The translations under genes were made by a program, and so were the position numbers. This document shows, one piece after another, positions 26,915 through 35,917 of a DNA stretch of 64,000 nt. The DNA lies in contig NZ_LN831776.1 in the NCBI RefSeq assembly GCF_000981585.1, forward strand, positions 5,129,187 through 5,193,186, read 5' to 3'. The notes beneath the pieces were generated by a model. That model did not search any database and was not told where the DNA came from. It worked only from the letters and a program-made list of their open reading frames with translations. Position 1 is the stretch's first letter, and the number at the start of each line of letters is the position of its first letter. The stretch is from Paenibacillus riograndensis SBR5. GTDB taxonomy: Bacteria > Bacillota > Bacilli > Paenibacillales > Paenibacillaceae.

Positions 26915-27433
26915 TTATTTTTTCGGCAGGCTGTAGCCGTCCCCAATCGCATTTCCGTCCGCAAAACGGTAAAACTTGTAATAATAGCGTCCCTCCAGCT
27001 TATAAAACAGCTGCCACACATATTCTCCGTTGTACACACCCGGCAGCAGGCGCTTAATGGTGCTCCCTGGTAAGTCTGAGGCAATGATGGAACGGATCTT
27101 CTGCTCCGACATGCCTTTGGCCACTTCTTCAGCGTATACACCATTGTCTCCCCCTGCAGGCTTGCCGTCCCGTGTAAAGCGGACCCAGACCATCAGCTCC
27201 GTCCCGGCTGCGTTACGGCCTGTCATTACCCAGTAAATCGAATTTTCATCCCAGACGGACTTCTGGGCCCGGGTCACCTCTGTCAGTCCTGCTCTGGCTT
27301 CAGCAATCTCTGTGGCTGCGCTGCGTTCGCTCCACTGGTCTTTCATCACATAAGCATAGAACTGGCTTAGTCCGAACAGAAGGAGAAGAACCAGGAGTAT
27401 CCCCAGCAGAAGCCATTTTCTTCTTTTCTTCAA
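26915..27433 (-). CDS. tseB: TseB-like (YpmB, DUF5590) cell-wall elongation regulator
   Basis: 172 residues with one N-terminal membrane helix (WLLLGILLVLLLLFGLSQFY) and an outside domain of two related halves (ARAGLTEVTRAQKSVWDENS and the later EEVAKGMSEQKI). The pattern and place match B. subtilis YpmB/TseB, a partner of PBP2A in lateral wall growth, near asnS and dinG. Here aspB is missing and the protease pair, hbd and ackA lie between it and asnS. Confidence 0.85.
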   Translation of the reverse strand: MKKRRKWLLLGILLVLLLLFGLSQFYAYVMKDQWSERSAATEIAEARAGLTEVTRAQKSVWDENSIYWVMTGRNAAGTELMVWVRFTRDGKPAGGDNGVYAEEVAKGMSEQKIRSIIASDLPGSTIKRLLPGVYNGEYVWQLFYKLEGRYYYKFYRFADGNAIGDGYSLPKK

Positions 27434-27478
27434 AGTACAGCTCCCTTTCTTTCAAAATGCCTCACCGATCATGTTCAT

Positions 27479-28780
27479 TTACCGCTTCAGCAGGCCCTCA
27501 AAGGTCTCCTGCGCCTTGCGGCGGATTTGTTCCTCATCCAGCGTCAGGCACTGCCCATGCTTCACAACCTGCTTGCCGTCCACCCAGACATGCGCAACAT
27601 CCTTGGCGCTTGCCGAGTAAACGGCATGGGACAAGAGATCCGTATGCGGCAGGAAATGCGGCTGGTCGATATCCAGGGCAATGAAATCCGCCTTCATTCC
27701 CGGAGCAAGCCGTCCGACTCCTTCCAGAAAAATCGACTGTGCGCCGTATTCAGTCGCCATCAGCAGCGCTTCCTGTGCCGGAACCGCCGTCGGGTCACCG
27801 CTCACGCCTTTGTGGATCAAGGCGGCAAGGCGCATCTCCTCAAACATGTCGAGATTATTATTGCTCGCCGCGCCATCGGTGCCAAGCGATACCGTGACTC
27901 CTGCACGCAGCAGCTCAGGAACCCGGGCTACTCCGCTCGCCAGCTTCAGATTACTGCCCGGGTTATGGGATACCCCTACATGGTAACGGGCCAGAATCTC
28001 AATCTCTTCATCGTTCAAATGAACACCATGAGCGACCAGGGACGGGCGGGTGAACATTCCCAGCTTCTCCAGATGCGCCACCGGACGCAAACCGTAATCG
28101 GCCGCATTCTGCTCGACTTCCCGCCGGGTTTCCGACATGTGGGTATGCATAGGCAGGTCCAGATCATGGGCGGCTTGCACAAACTTCACAAAAAACTCCG
28201 GCGGACAGGTGTACGGGGCATGCGGTGAAATCATCGTTGTGATTCTTCCGTCCGCTTTTCCGTGCCAGTTCCGCGCAAAAGCAACCGCTTCCGCCAGCTT
28301 ATGGTTCTGCACGTCCTCCGGACAGAGCCCGATCACCCCGCGCATCAGCACGGCACGGATGCCTGATTGCTCGGTAACCTCGGCCACACGGTCCATGTGG
28401 TCATACATATCCAGGAAGGTGGTTGTGCCGCCTTTCAGCATTTCCAGCACAGACAAGGCGGTGCCCCAATAGACATCGTCTCCGGTGAATTTTTCTTCCA
28501 TAGGCCACATTTTTTCCTGCAGCCAATTCTGCAGCACCATATCATCCCCGTAGCCGCGCAGCAGGGACATCGCCGTATGGCCATGGGTATTGACCAGACC
28601 CGGCATGAACAGCAGACGGCTGCCGTCAATGGTCTGAGTACCTTCTTCTATGACAGGCTTGACTTCTCCTATGTATGTGATGAGATCCTTTTCTATAGTC
28701 ATATAACCGCTAAGGACAGGCTGCGCCGTTCCCGGCACCAGGAAACGCCCATTTACAATTACAGTTTTATTGCTGCTCAT
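27479..28780 (-). CDS. mtaD: Amidohydrolase, probable methylthioadenosine/S-adenosylhomocysteine deaminase
   Basis: 433 residues from ATG at 28780 with GAGGCGGAAG upstream; the start lies inside the end of rex, a 14-base overlap. Metal-dependent hydrolase motifs: GLVNTHGHTAMSLLRGYGDD, the ISPHAPYTC histidine, HTHMSETRREVE, and LGTDGAASNNNLDMF. This is the ATZ/TRZ-type subgroup deaminating MTA and SAH, but relatives act on other amino-purines or pyrimidines, so substrate is uncertain. Coupling to rex is unexpected and may tie it to redox control. Confidence 0.85.
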   Translation of the reverse strand: MSSNKTVIVNGRFLVPGTAQPVLSGYMTIEKDLITYIGEVKPVIEEGTQTIDGSRLLFMPGLVNTHGHTAMSLLRGYGDDMVLQNWLQEKMWPMEEKFTGDDVYWGTALSVLEMLKGGTTTFLDMYDHMDRVAEVTEQSGIRAVLMRGVIGLCPEDVQNHKLAEAVAFARNWHGKADGRITTMISPHAPYTCPPEFFVKFVQAAHDLDLPMHTHMSETRREVEQNAADYGLRPVAHLEKLGMFTRPSLVAHGVHLNDEEIEILARYHVGVSHNPGSNLKLASGVARVPELLRAGVTVSLGTDGAASNNNLDMFEEMRLAALIHKGVSGDPTAVPAQEALLMATEYGAQSIFLEGVGRLAPGMKADFIALDIDQPHFLPHTDLLSHAVYSASAKDVAHVWVDGKQVVKHGQCLTLDEEQIRRKAQETFEGLLKR

Positions 28781-29420
28781 CTTCCGCCTCGTCCTTTCCA
28801 TCATGCAAATAATAAGCCAAGCTCTGCAAATCAGTAGTAAAATCAGCGGCATGAATCCGGATGTTGGCAGGCGTTTTCAAAATCACCGGTGCAAAATTGA
28901 GGATTGCCTCGATGCCTGAATCCACCAGGATATCTGCAACGTTCTGCGCTTCGCTGTCCGGTACAGTGATAATGCCGATGCGGATGCCCTGCTCGCGGAT
29001 TGTGCTCCCCAGCTCTTCCATAGGCTGAACCGTCAGCGAGTTGATTTTCTGCCCGATCTTGGGGGGATAGGAATCAAAGACCGCGGTGATTTTCATCGTG
29101 TCCTTCAAATAGGCATTGTAATTGGATAAAGCGTGTCCAAGATTACCTGCACCCACGAGTGCCACATTGATCTGCTGGTCAAGCTTCAGGATATGGCGGA
29201 TTTTCTCAATCAGATACGATACATCGTAACCGATGCCTTTTCTGCCGAAATCGCCGAAATAGGCCAAATCCTTGCGGATTTGCGCCGGATTCAGATCCAG
29301 CTTCTGTCCCAGCTCCTGCGAAGACACGGTGGAGATTTCACGCTTCTGGAGATCGTTCAGGAAACGCAGGTACACAGGCAGCCTGCGCACCACGGCCTCT
29401 GATATTTTATCCGATTTCAT
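28767..29420 (-). CDS. rex: Redox-sensing transcriptional repressor Rex
   Basis: 217 residues: an N-terminal winged helix (AVVRRLPVYLRFLNDLQKRE, SSQELGQKLDLNPAQIRKDL, FGDFGRKGIGYDV) and a Rossmann domain binding NADH/NAD (VALVGAGNLGHAL, ITVPDSEAQ). It represses fermentative and respiratory genes until NADH rises. AGGAGGAGAAAAT precedes the ATG. No textbook TTGTGAA-N4-TTCACAA site was found near its own start. In B. subtilis rex is elsewhere. Confidence 0.95.
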   Translation of the reverse strand: MKSDKISEAVVRRLPVYLRFLNDLQKREISTVSSQELGQKLDLNPAQIRKDLAYFGDFGRKGIGYDVSYLIEKIRHILKLDQQINVALVGAGNLGHALSNYNAYLKDTMKITAVFDSYPPKIGQKINSLTVQPMEELGSTIREQGIRIGIITVPDSEAQNVADILVDSGIEAILNFAPVILKTPANIRIHAADFTTDLQSLAYYLHDGKDEAEDEQQ

Positions 29421-29483
29421 ATTTTCTCCTCCTAAAAGTATTGTTAGCGTAACCTTAAATTTAAAGAGCTGCAGCTAATTAGT

Positions 29484-29531
29484 AATCATTCCCGGCGCCC
29501 CTTCAAAACAGAAGGCGCCTAAGGAATGATT
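29484..29531. repeat. Long imperfect inverted repeat between rex and dinG
   Basis: AATCATTCC and GGAATGATT enclose GGCGCC and GAAGG arms, giving a roughly 20-bp stem around AAAACA. There is no T-run. The 317-base gap 29421-29737 also holds the rex promoter region and the tandem hairpin repeat at 29580-29663. Confidence 0.6.
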
Positions 29532-29579
29532 CTCTGTACAACATCCATGAACAAACTAGCCAGCCTGCGGTGCTCTTAC

Positions 29580-29663
29580 AACGGCATTTCTGCCGTTATT
29601 TCTGGACTAGCCGACCTTCAACGCTCCAACAACGGCATTTCTGCCGTTATTTCTGGACTAGCC
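29580..29663. repeat. Tandem pair of AACGGCA hairpin repeats
   Basis: Two copies, 51 bases apart (29580-29597 and 29631-29648), of AACGGCATTTCTGCCGTT, each followed by ATTTCTGGACTAGCC. The same 18-base hairpin is found at 2485, 15601 and, lengthened, at 43942. Confidence 0.75.
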
Positions 29664-29737
29664 CCTGCGGCGCACACCTTCTCCGCAACAGAAAAAATCA
29701 TAATTTCTAAATAATTAAATTTGAACGTATAGTGGAA

Positions 29738-32599
29738 TCAGGACACACTGCCGTCTTCAAGCCATTCGGCGATACGCGGGACCATCTGATCGGTGAGCAT
29801 ATGCTCCATTTTGGGTCCAGGGAGTGAGTACAGGAAGTACTTTCCATAATAAGATTCGATAACCCTGGTATCATATACAATAACAATTCCCCGGTCCTGT
29901 GCAGTGCGAACCAGTCTGCCGAAGCCCTGCTTGAACCGGATGACCGCCTGGGGAACCGACAGCTTCATAAACGGGTTCTTTTTCTGCGCCTGCAGCAGCT
30001 CAGCCTTCGCCTCAGCAAGCGGATGGTTAGGCGGTTGAAACGGCAGCCTGACAATAGCCAGACAGGTCAGCGCCTCACCGGGAATATCTACCCCTTCCCA
30101 GAAACTGCTTGTCCCGAGCAGCACGGAGGCGGCACTGTCCTGAAAACGCCGGATCAGCTTGCTGCGGCTTCCGCCCTCTACACCCTGACCCAGAACAGCG
30201 ATGTCCTGGGAGGCAAGCGCCTCCTTCAGAGGATCATAGACCTGGCGCAGCATTTTATAAGATGTGAACAGCACCAGCATCCGGCCCTGGGTCGCCACTG
30301 CAGCCTCCGCCAGCGAATGCACCAGCTTATCGACAAACCGGGCATCGCCCACACTGCCTTTGACACTGGGAAAATCGCGCGGAATAACGAGAAGCGCCTG
30401 TTCGCGATACTTAAACGGCGACGGCAGCAGCGCTGTCATCAGACGCCCCTGTTCTGCGGACTCGCCCAGGCCGAGATTGTCTATCATGAACTGAAAGGAT
30501 TTATCCACGGACAATGTGGCCGAGGTCAGGACAATGCTTTTCTTTTTATCGAAAAACAGATCCTTGAGCTGGGCACTGACATCCACCGGAACAGCATACA
30601 GCTGCAGCGATTTCCCGCGGTAATTCCCGCTGCCCTCCATCCAGTAGACAATATTCTCGTCGTTCAGGTTCATAAAAAACCGTACCTGCTCGCGGATCGA
30701 AGCCAAATCCTTGAAAAGCCCGCCGATATCCGTCACCAGACTGTCCGAGGACGACTGGCTCTCCGATTCGCGCATTTCGCTGAGCATCTTGTCGCCCCTG
30801 CGGATAATTTCGCTCAGGCTCAGGTTCAGGGTGTTCTCCAGTGCGGTGATTTCTTCCCAGCCCTTGGGCTGAGCACCCGGCAGAAGACGCGTAACCAGCT
30901 GTCCCGCTTCTCCTGCTGCGGCATCGCTGCGCTCAGGCAGCAAGGCAAACAGCTTGTCGCTAAGCGCATCCCAAGATTCCCTAACCGTAAGCAGATCCGG
31001 GTAGATTCTGTCGATCACCCCGCTCCATTCAGCCGCCTGTTCGTTGCCTGAAGACTGCAGGGTCTGGCGCAGAACGGGCAGCTGTCCGCTTTTGCTGTCC
31101 TTATAGAGGCGTGTAAGCGTATGGGCTACCGTGAAGTATTTCATCTGCATGCCCAGATGCTTGCCGGCAATATCCTCCAGATGATGGGCTTCATCAATAA
31201 CAAGGTGCTCATACGCCGGAAGCAGCTGATGACCGGCCTTGACGTCTGCGAACAGCTTGGAGTGATTGGTTACTACAACATCAGCTATTCCGGCTTCGTG
31301 CTTGGCCCGGTGGTAATAGCATTTGCGGAACCAGGGGCAGGAACGTCCGAGACAAGAATCCGTGTCGCTGGCCACGGTCTCCCAGAAATCACCGCCGCGG
31401 CCGTTCAGATTCAGCTCCTCGTCATCTCCTGACTGGGTCTGTGTCAGCCACACAATCATTTGCGCTGCAGTAAGCGCTTCTTCCCGGGGACTCGCGAAGT
31501 CCTTTTTATTTATTTTATGTTCAAACTTGCGCAGACACAAATAGTGTCCTCTGCCCTTGAAGACCGCAGCCTTAAACGGGAATGGCACAACATTCGTCAA
31601 AAGCGGGATGTCGCGCTCACGCAGCTGGTCCTGAAGGTTGATGGTATGCGTACTCACCATGACCTTCTGTCCCGAGCGCACACTGTGGTAGATGGCCGGA
31701 AGCAGATAGCCCAGCGATTTGCCCGTGCCCGTTCCCGCCTCGATTAAGAGATGCTTGTCACTTTCCAGTGCCGTTATCACCTCATGGATCATAATTTCCT
31801 GGGCTTCACGGCTTTCGTATTGGGGCAAGGTCTCCTTAAGCCGCAGGGTCACCTCTTCCATATATTCCTCAAAGGTAATATTCTGCGCAGGATTGCCGGT
31901 TCCTTCCTCTCTGGGAGGCATCAGCTCCGTCCAGTCTCCTACAGCCAGCGCCAGCTGGCGGTAAAAGTTCAGCTCACCCTCAGGCTGGAAGGTCTCCATT
32001 TCCCGCTCATGCAGCAGCCCGTCAAAATACCAGGCGAGATCGCTGTCCTCGTCCGCAAACAATTCATTCAGGCGCTGGATGGTCAGCAGGGGCAGGCTGT
32101 ACAGCTCCTCCAGGCATTTCAGCAGCACCAGTGCAGTTGCAAGGGCATCACTGTCCGCCTGGTGCGGACGCTCATGCGTGAGGCCGAAATGGGCGCTTAC
32201 AGCGCCGAGCTGATAGGTGGTCAGTGACGGAAAGCATATCTTGAGAAAATCAATCGTATCCAGAATCCGGCCCTGGAACGGCAAATAACCGCACCGGTCA
32301 AGCGCATTCTGCAGAAAATGAAAGTCAAAAGCCACATTGTGGCCGACCAGCACAACATCGTCGAGCAGCGGAACCAGCTCCATCATCATCTCATCCAGTT
32401 CAGGGGCGTCCTGCACATCACTGTCCGTGATTCCGGTCAATCCCGTAATAAAGGGGGGAATCGGCGTTCCGGGCTTGACGTAGGAACCATACACCCTGGA
32501 GATGGACCGGTCTTCTTCTATAATGGCAAGGCCAACCTGGATGATCTCACCCACGGATTGGGTTCCTGTGGTTTCAAAATCAAGCACGGCAAATTTCAT
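29738..32599 (-). CDS. dinG: DinG-family helicase with N-terminal 3'-5' exonuclease
   Basis: 953 residues. Residues 1-170 are a DnaQ-type exonuclease (DFETTG, GHNVAFDFHFL, HQADSDALAT). The helicase part has Walker A (EAGTGTGKSLGYLLPA), a DEAH box (VIDEAHHLEDIA), an iron-sulphur cysteine set (CLRKF, then CLGRSCPWFRKC) and motif VI (QGFGRLVRTAQDRG). This is the Firmicute fusion form, near panD as in B. subtilis. The ribosome site (AAAGGA) is about 13 bases from the ATG, a weak arrangement. Confidence 0.95.
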   Translation of the reverse strand: MKFAVLDFETTGTQSVGEIIQVGLAIIEEDRSISRVYGSYVKPGTPIPPFITGLTGITDSDVQDAPELDEMMMELVPLLDDVVLVGHNVAFDFHFLQNALDRCGYLPFQGRILDTIDFLKICFPSLTTYQLGAVSAHFGLTHERPHQADSDALATALVLLKCLEELYSLPLLTIQRLNELFADEDSDLAWYFDGLLHEREMETFQPEGELNFYRQLALAVGDWTELMPPREEGTGNPAQNITFEEYMEEVTLRLKETLPQYESREAQEIMIHEVITALESDKHLLIEAGTGTGKSLGYLLPAIYHSVRSGQKVMVSTHTINLQDQLRERDIPLLTNVVPFPFKAAVFKGRGHYLCLRKFEHKINKKDFASPREEALTAAQMIVWLTQTQSGDDEELNLNGRGGDFWETVASDTDSCLGRSCPWFRKCYYHRAKHEAGIADVVVTNHSKLFADVKAGHQLLPAYEHLVIDEAHHLEDIAGKHLGMQMKYFTVAHTLTRLYKDSKSGQLPVLRQTLQSSGNEQAAEWSGVIDRIYPDLLTVRESWDALSDKLFALLPERSDAAAGEAGQLVTRLLPGAQPKGWEEITALENTLNLSLSEIIRRGDKMLSEMRESESQSSSDSLVTDIGGLFKDLASIREQVRFFMNLNDENIVYWMEGSGNYRGKSLQLYAVPVDVSAQLKDLFFDKKKSIVLTSATLSVDKSFQFMIDNLGLGESAEQGRLMTALLPSPFKYREQALLVIPRDFPSVKGSVGDARFVDKLVHSLAEAAVATQGRMLVLFTSYKMLRQVYDPLKEALASQDIAVLGQGVEGGSRSKLIRRFQDSAASVLLGTSSFWEGVDIPGEALTCLAIVRLPFQPPNHPLAEAKAELLQAQKKNPFMKLSVPQAVIRFKQGFGRLVRTAQDRGIVIVYDTRVIESYYGKYFLYSLPGPKMEHMLTDQMVPRIAEWLEDGSVS

Positions 32600-32654
32600 T
32601 ATAAGTTCTAAATCCTTTCACTTGAGACTCCTTATCAGCATAACAGAAGTTACG

Positions 32655-32699
32655 AAAAAAGGCGATGCACACCCCTTGGCAAGCGGGATGCATCGCTTT
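32655..32699 (-). terminator. Terminator after the TPR gene
   Basis: On the minus strand GCGATGCA and TGCATCGC form the stem and six T follow. It lies between the TPR gene and dinG, so dinG likely has its own promoter. Confidence 0.85.
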
Positions 32700-32712
32700 A
32701 ATGGATGAAGAA

Positions 32713-33354
32713 TTATAAAAGCGAAACCAGCTGATGTCCAAATTGAAGCTTCCCGCCTCTCCTGCGGCAGACCTCCAAATTCACACTCGGTTCGGGAAGC
32801 AGGGGATCATGCTGCAAAGAGAGGCTAAATAGCTCCTGGGCTTCAGGGTAGCGCTCCTGGGAGGCCCGGATACAGCCCAGCGCATTGTAGATCATGGCCT
32901 TCAGCTTCCTCTCGCGGATCAGGGCCAGCATGTGATGCAGATGCCCCCAGGAGACGTCCAGCTCCCCTTCCTGCAGATAGGCCATGGCTAAATACAGATG
33001 TGCTGCCAGACTGTCGGGATAACGGGTGATGACTTGCTTGAATTGCTCGATGCATTTGCGGTACATCAGCAGCTTGTAGTAGCCCTGGCCGCGGACAAAG
33101 GAATCCATGGCCAGCTCGGGTGCCTCAATCTGTGGCATTTCTTCCTCGGAAGGTGGCGAAAAATCCGCATTTTGGCGGAACTCACTCAGCTTCTCGGCAA
33201 AGACCAGCCACTCGTCCATCACTTCATCGCTTAGCCTGTGCAGCATGTTGTACTTGCATAAAAGATCATTCCGGCGGGCGCCCTCCGCAGTTGGAAAGTC
33301 TTCGGCGATTTCCTGAAGCATCTTGTTCATCTCAGCAAATAAATGTTGAAACAC
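32713..33354 (-). CDS. Tetratricopeptide-like hypothetical protein
   Basis: 213 residues. A helical N-terminal part (LFAEMNKMLQEIAEDFPTAEG) precedes three TPR-like helix pairs from about residue 85: GQGYYKLLMYRKCIEQFKQV, LAAHLYLAMAYLQEGELDVS and IYNALGCIRASQERYPEAQE. Such repeats mediate protein contacts; a partner cannot be named. It lies between panD and dinG, where B. subtilis has no such gene, and has its own terminator. A second, unrelated TPR gene is at 41.4 kb. Confidence 0.75.
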   Translation of the reverse strand: MFQHLFAEMNKMLQEIAEDFPTAEGARRNDLLCKYNMLHRLSDEVMDEWLVFAEKLSEFRQNADFSPPSEEEMPQIEAPELAMDSFVRGQGYYKLLMYRKCIEQFKQVITRYPDSLAAHLYLAMAYLQEGELDVSWGHLHHMLALIRERKLKAMIYNALGCIRASQERYPEAQELFSLSLQHDPLLPEPSVNLEVCRRRGGKLQFGHQLVSLL

Positions 33355-33462
33355 GGGACACCCCCACCCTTACTGAAAATGAAATCAGCTTAAGCTTGCC
33401 TGCCTTCATTTTTCACAAGTACGGGTCTCTTCATCCCTGCCATTCATTGCATGGCTTAAGCT

Positions 33463-33846
33463 TCAGGCAATCGTGGCATGCAGCTCATGATCCGCCAGCT
33501 TGACCGGTTTGTTGTCAGCGTCCACGAATACAACCGTCGGCTTATGAGCAGCCAGCTCCTCGGAGGACAATATGGCATAGGAGATGATAATTACTGTATC
33601 CCCGGGCTGAACCAGCCGGGCTGCAGCGCCGTTCAGACAGATAACGCCGCTGCCGCGCGGTCCGGGAATGACATAGGTTTCCAGGCGGGAACCGTTGTTA
33701 TTGTCGACAATCTGCACTTTTTCATTTTCCAGCAGGTCAGCGGCTTCCATCAGGTTCTCGTCAATGGTAATGCTGCCCACGTAATTCAGGTTGGCTTCCG
33801 TTACGGTGGCGCGGTGGATTTTGGATTTCATCATATGTCTAAACAA
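33463..33846 (-). CDS. panD: Aspartate 1-decarboxylase proenzyme
   Basis: 127 residues when started at TTG 33846, nine bases after AAGGAGG, giving [20 protein letters not shown], which aligns end to end with B. subtilis PanD; ATG codons at 33834 and 33831 lack a site. It makes beta-alanine and cleaves itself between Gly and Ser in NYVGSITID to form the pyruvoyl group. The start is inside panC (eight-base overlap). A stem at 33374-33415 may end the operon. Confidence 0.95.
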   Translation of the reverse strand: MFRHMMKSKIHRATVTEANLNYVGSITIDENLMEAADLLENEKVQIVDNNNGSRLETYVIPGPRGSGVICLNGAAARLVQPGDTVIIISYAILSSEELAAHKPTVVFVDADNKPVKLADHELHATIA

Positions 33847-34729
33847 GGGCATGTACCTCCTTGGGGATAAAAACATTATTGTCGATCAGCCGGGTCCGGC
33901 CAAACTTCACAGCCAGCGCCATAATCACTTCTCCCTCTGCATCACTTAACAGAGACCCGCCAGCCAGCGTTTCCAGGCCCGGAAAAGAGAGAATTTCCAC
34001 GTAATCGATGACCGCGAGCGGTGAGGACGAAATAACGGTTTCCAGCAGCTTGCGCGCTTCTTCCACCGTTCTGACAGTCCCTTCTTCAATCGCCTTGCGG
34101 GTTTCGCGGAGTGAACGGGACAGCACCAGCGCTTGGGTACGCTCTTCACCGCTCAGATACACATTCCGCGAGCTTAATGCCAGTCCATCCTCTTCCCGGA
34201 TAATCGGACAAGCGATAATTTCCACATTCATGTTAAGATCGGACACCATCCGCCGCAAAACGGCTACCTGCTGCGCATCCTTCAGTCCGAAGAAAGCATA
34301 ATCCGGCTGAACCATATTGAACAGCTTGCTGACAACCGTAGTCACGCCGTCAAAATGGCCGGGGCGGGAAGCTCCGCACAGCTGTGTGGTCAGCGAGCTT
34401 ACGCTAACTTTGGTGCGAATGGGCTCAGGGTACATCTCTTCAACGCCGGGAATAAAAACGATATCTGCCCCTTCCCGCTCTGCCAGCTCCAGATCCCGGC
34501 GCTCGTCGCGCGGATAGGAAGAGAAATCCTCGTTCGGCCCGAATTGCAGCGGATTGACAAAAATGCTCATCACCACTGTGTTGGCTATTTCTCCCGCTTT
34601 GCGGATCAGGCTGGCATGCCCTTCATGAAGATAACCCATGGTCGGCACAAAACCAATCGGGGTGTGTCCCCCCATCCGCATATAATCCAGCGCTTCGCGC
34701 AATTCCAGAACCGTTCTGACTACCCTCAT
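33839..34729 (-). CDS. panC: Pantothenate synthetase
   Basis: 296 residues from ATG at 34729 (AGGAGAGGAATAAG upstream), one base after the panB stop. It joins pantoate and beta-alanine using ATP. Nucleotidyltransferase marks: [18 protein letters not shown] (HxGH), [34 protein letters not shown] and [11 protein letters not shown]. Middle gene of panBCD. Confidence 0.97.
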   Translation of the reverse strand: MRVVRTVLELREALDYMRMGGHTPIGFVPTMGYLHEGHASLIRKAGEIANTVVMSIFVNPLQFGPNEDFSSYPRDERRDLELAEREGADIVFIPGVEEMYPEPIRTKVSVSSLTTQLCGASRPGHFDGVTTVVSKLFNMVQPDYAFFGLKDAQQVAVLRRMVSDLNMNVEIIACPIIREEDGLALSSRNVYLSGEERTQALVLSRSLRETRKAIEEGTVRTVEEARKLLETVISSSPLAVIDYVEILSFPGLETLAGGSLLSDAEGEVIMALAVKFGRTRLIDNNVFIPKEVHALV

Positions 34730-34730
34730 C

Positions 34731-35597
34731 TTATTCCTCTCCTTTTCCGGCCGCGCCGTATAACGAATCCAGCACATGCTCATCTGCATTAAAAACATGA
34801 CTCTCCGCCGGGAAGGAACGGTCCTTCACTTCCTGGACATAGCTGCTGATTCCCTCACGGATTAGAGTGCCCACATCAGCGTAGGTTTTGACAAACCGTT
34901 TCTCCCGGTATGGGGAGGCATAACGCAGCAAATCATGGAAGACCAGCACCTGGCCATCGCAGAAACGGCCTGCACCAATCCCGATGGTCGGGATGCTGAC
35001 AGCCTTGGAGATCGCCTCTGCCACTTCTTCGGTCACCAGTTCCAGCACAATTCCGAACACACCGGCAGCTTCAAGTGCCTTCGCTTCATCCATCAGCCGC
35101 TGCGCATCCTTGGCGTCTTTGCCTTGTATGCGGTAGCCGCCGATCATATTAACGGACTGCGGGGTGAGGCCGATATGGCCAAGGACAGGAACCCCGGCAG
35201 ACACAACGGCAGACACCGTGCTGCAAATTTCCAGTCCGCCTTCCATTTTGACGGCATGTGCCCGTCCTTCCTGCATCAGCCTGCGCACGCTGCGCAGAGT
35301 TTCGTCAATACCTCCGTGGTACGTCATAAACGGCATGTCGGCCACGATAAACGTATTCCGGGCTCCACGGGTGACTGAGCGGGTGTGATAGACCATATCT
35401 TCTATGGTTACCGGCAGGGTGGTATCATAGCCAAGCACCACATTCCCCAGCGAATCACCGACCAGAATCAGGTCAATCCCCGCTTCCTCAGCCAGCAGCG
35501 CCGAAGGATAATCATAAGCCGTCAGCATGCTCAGCGGCACGCCGTCCGCTTTCATTTTTTTCATTTTCACAATATTCAGTGCTTGTTTGTCAGCCAT
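34731..35597 (-). CDS. panB: 3-methyl-2-oxobutanoate hydroxymethyltransferase
   Basis: 288 residues from ATG at 35597 with AAGGGG upstream; an earlier in-frame start at 35645 lies within the leader terminator region. It transfers a one-carbon unit to ketoisovalerate to give ketopantoate. Signatures: MLTAYDYPSALLAEEAGID, VGDSLGNVVLGYDTTLPVT and GGYRIQGKD. First gene of panBCD, preceded by a leader with an intrinsic terminator. Confidence 0.97.
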   Translation of the reverse strand: MADKQALNIVKMKKMKADGVPLSMLTAYDYPSALLAEEAGIDLILVGDSLGNVVLGYDTTLPVTIEDMVYHTRSVTRGARNTFIVADMPFMTYHGGIDETLRSVRRLMQEGRAHAVKMEGGLEICSTVSAVVSAGVPVLGHIGLTPQSVNMIGGYRIQGKDAKDAQRLMDEAKALEAAGVFGIVLELVTEEVAEAISKAVSIPTIGIGAGRFCDGQVLVFHDLLRYASPYREKRFVKTYADVGTLIREGISSYVQEVKDRSFPAESHVFNADEHVLDSLYGAAGKGEE

Positions 35598-35862
35598 AGG
35601 CTCTATTCCCCTTTTCGCAGTTATTACGCGTAAACGCGCAAACAAAAAAACCTTTTAGCATAGTCCGCTAAAAAGGTCCGAAGGGCAAAAAAGAGTCACT
35701 CGCGATCGTCCCTTCTGTCTCGGTCCTTACGGCTCAGAGCAGAATCCAACGTAACCGTGAAATACAGTTAAGAAGGTGAATCCAAAAGCAAATTCCCTGA
35801 TATAAAAGGTTTCTTGCCGAGTACAGCTCGATTCCGATGCCGTCTCTGCCCTTATTATAACA
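35598..35862 (-). promoter_or_regulatory. panBCD leader with terminator: candidate riboswitch or attenuator
   Basis: An extended -10 (TG-N-TATAAT, hexamer at 35854-35859) begins a leader of about 250 bases. It ends with an intrinsic terminator at 35644-35677 (ACCTTTTTAGC / GCTAAAAGGT, then seven T on the minus strand), 47 bases before the panB start. Upstream GAAGGG/CCCTTC and GGACC segments could compete with it. Pan RNA motifs are known before panB, panC and panD in Firmicutes; I could not confirm that consensus here. A T-box is not evident. Confidence 0.65.
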
Positions 35863-35883
35863 AAATCTGCAAGTATGTACACT

Positions 35884-35917
35884 AAAAAAGATGACAAGGA
35901 ATGGAACCTTGCCATCT
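35884..35917 (-). terminator. Terminator of the dapB-birA run
   Basis: GATGGCAAGG and CCTTGTCATC on the minus strand form the stem, with T6 after it. It begins at the birA stop codon and separates birA from the pan leader. Confidence 0.9.

Noticed and set aside
35598..35862. panB leader as a T-box
   Set aside because: AGGGACGATCGCGA slightly resembles a T-box core, but the invariant GGTGGNACCGCG and a stem-I AGAGA element are missing.
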